The notes under the pieces are model-generated. The model did no database searches. It saw nothing but the letters and a program-made list of their open reading frames with translations, and was not told the DNA's origin. From Gammaproteobacteria bacterium (lineage in GTDB: Bacteria; Pseudomonadota; Gammaproteobacteria; Pseudomonadales; Azotimanducaceae), in assembly GCA_030428905.1 (NCBI GenBank), contig JAUIED010000012.1:1-50932 (forward strand): a stretch of 50,932 bases of DNA, read 5' to 3'. Both the position numbers and the translations under genes were made by a program. How positions within the stretch are numbered: the stretch's first letter is position 1; each line of letters starts with the position of its first letter. Shown here piece after piece: positions 50,807 to 50,932 of the stretch.

Positions 50807-50932
50807 AGCAGGCTGCTGAAAAAGCAGCCTGGTATCCCGGCCAGGGACGGACGGGCCGCGAACCAAGCACGTAAGTGCTTGATTCGGCGTGAGCGGGCGA
50901 CAGCCCGCGGTCGCTGAAAAAGTACAGGAAGT
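50807..50932. repeat. Multi-hairpin element of the GCTGAAAAAG family, cut by the window end
   Basis: After the kinase stop come four hairpins in a row: CAGGCTGCT/AGCAGCCTG (50809-50831, loop GAAAA), CAAGCAC/GTGCTTG (50864-50881), GCGGGC/GCCCGC (50893-50908), and the start of a fourth, GCTGAAAAAGTACAGGAAGT (50913-50932). The last is the reverse complement of the hairpin at 34300 and is truncated here. Nothing coding is seen. It looks like a REP/MITE-type repeat. Confidence 0.7.

Noticed and set aside
1-50932. CRISPR arrays, tRNA/rRNA genes, prophage or integrase genes
   Set aside because: Read for on both strands; no regularly spaced repeats, no recognisable RNA genes and no phage or recombinase proteins were seen.

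Overview
The window is GC-rich, densely coding bacterial DNA of gammaproteobacterial character. The evidence is a ydbH-ynbE-ydbL-type envelope operon, a CysZ/RarD/TesB/GloB complement, two acyl-CoA dehydrogenases with a TetR regulator, and many 4-nt start/stop overlaps. It looks like an aerobic, lipid-using, probably environmental organism. No genus can be named from the sequence alone. I found no rRNA, tRNA, CRISPR array, prophage or transposase gene. No stretch longer than 300 bases lacks a gene or a recognisable element.

Layout. 1-2.7 kb: a 2-hydroxyacid dehydrogenase, a dimeric dUTPase and a DUF3667 membrane protein. 2.7-7.4 kb: a plus-strand run of luciferase-like monooxygenase, patatin phospholipase, YdbH, YnbE and YdbL, linked by short overlaps and suggesting phospholipid turnover and inter-membrane lipid transport. 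7.4-11 kb: a P450, then a coupled MazG pyrophosphohydrolase and a nuclease-helicase fusion (DUF2075 type). 11-22 kb: PhyH and nitronate monooxygenase, two convergent MFS carriers, a large secreted redoxin/cytochrome c/copper-monooxygenase/EF-hand protein, an LCP-family protein (unexpected in a Gram-negative), a BCCT carrier and a divergent GMC dehydrogenase. 22-29 kb: a minus-strand SDR-PpiC-HupE-Erm-like cluster, then an acyl-CoA dehydrogenase pair facing a TetR gene across a probable operator, then a PaaG-like crotonase. 29-36 kb: a Ser/Thr kinase, carriers, Nudix, a peroxiredoxin, TesB, a cupin and glyoxalase II. 36.4-36.7 kb: a 265-bp non-coding element with 24-bp terminal inverted repeats and two internal foldbacks, whose right end supplies the start codon of rarD. 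37-42 kb: a DinB-like protein, a cNMP-binding protein, a SPOR-like protein, an HNH nuclease and a carotenoid oxygenase. 42-50 kb: a minus-strand chain of MORN/Sel1 lipoprotein, aminotransferase, cysZ, aminopeptidase, hisI, cysS and a degenerate flavoprotein, then a divergent APH-like kinase.

Most notable signal. Between hisI and cysS lies a strong promoter (exact TATAAT) and, directly at the expected start of transcription, a 20-codon open reading frame with four consecutive cysteine codons. The intervening RNA can pair with the region in front of the cysS ribosome-binding site. This looks like a cysteine-sensing leader peptide for cysteinyl-tRNA synthetase.

Two families of small repeats occur. 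One is the 265-bp foldback element plus a 20-bp palindromic trace at the HNH stop codon. The other is a hairpin family containing GCTGAAAAAG, at 29.2, 34.3 and 50.8 kb; the last copy runs off the window end.
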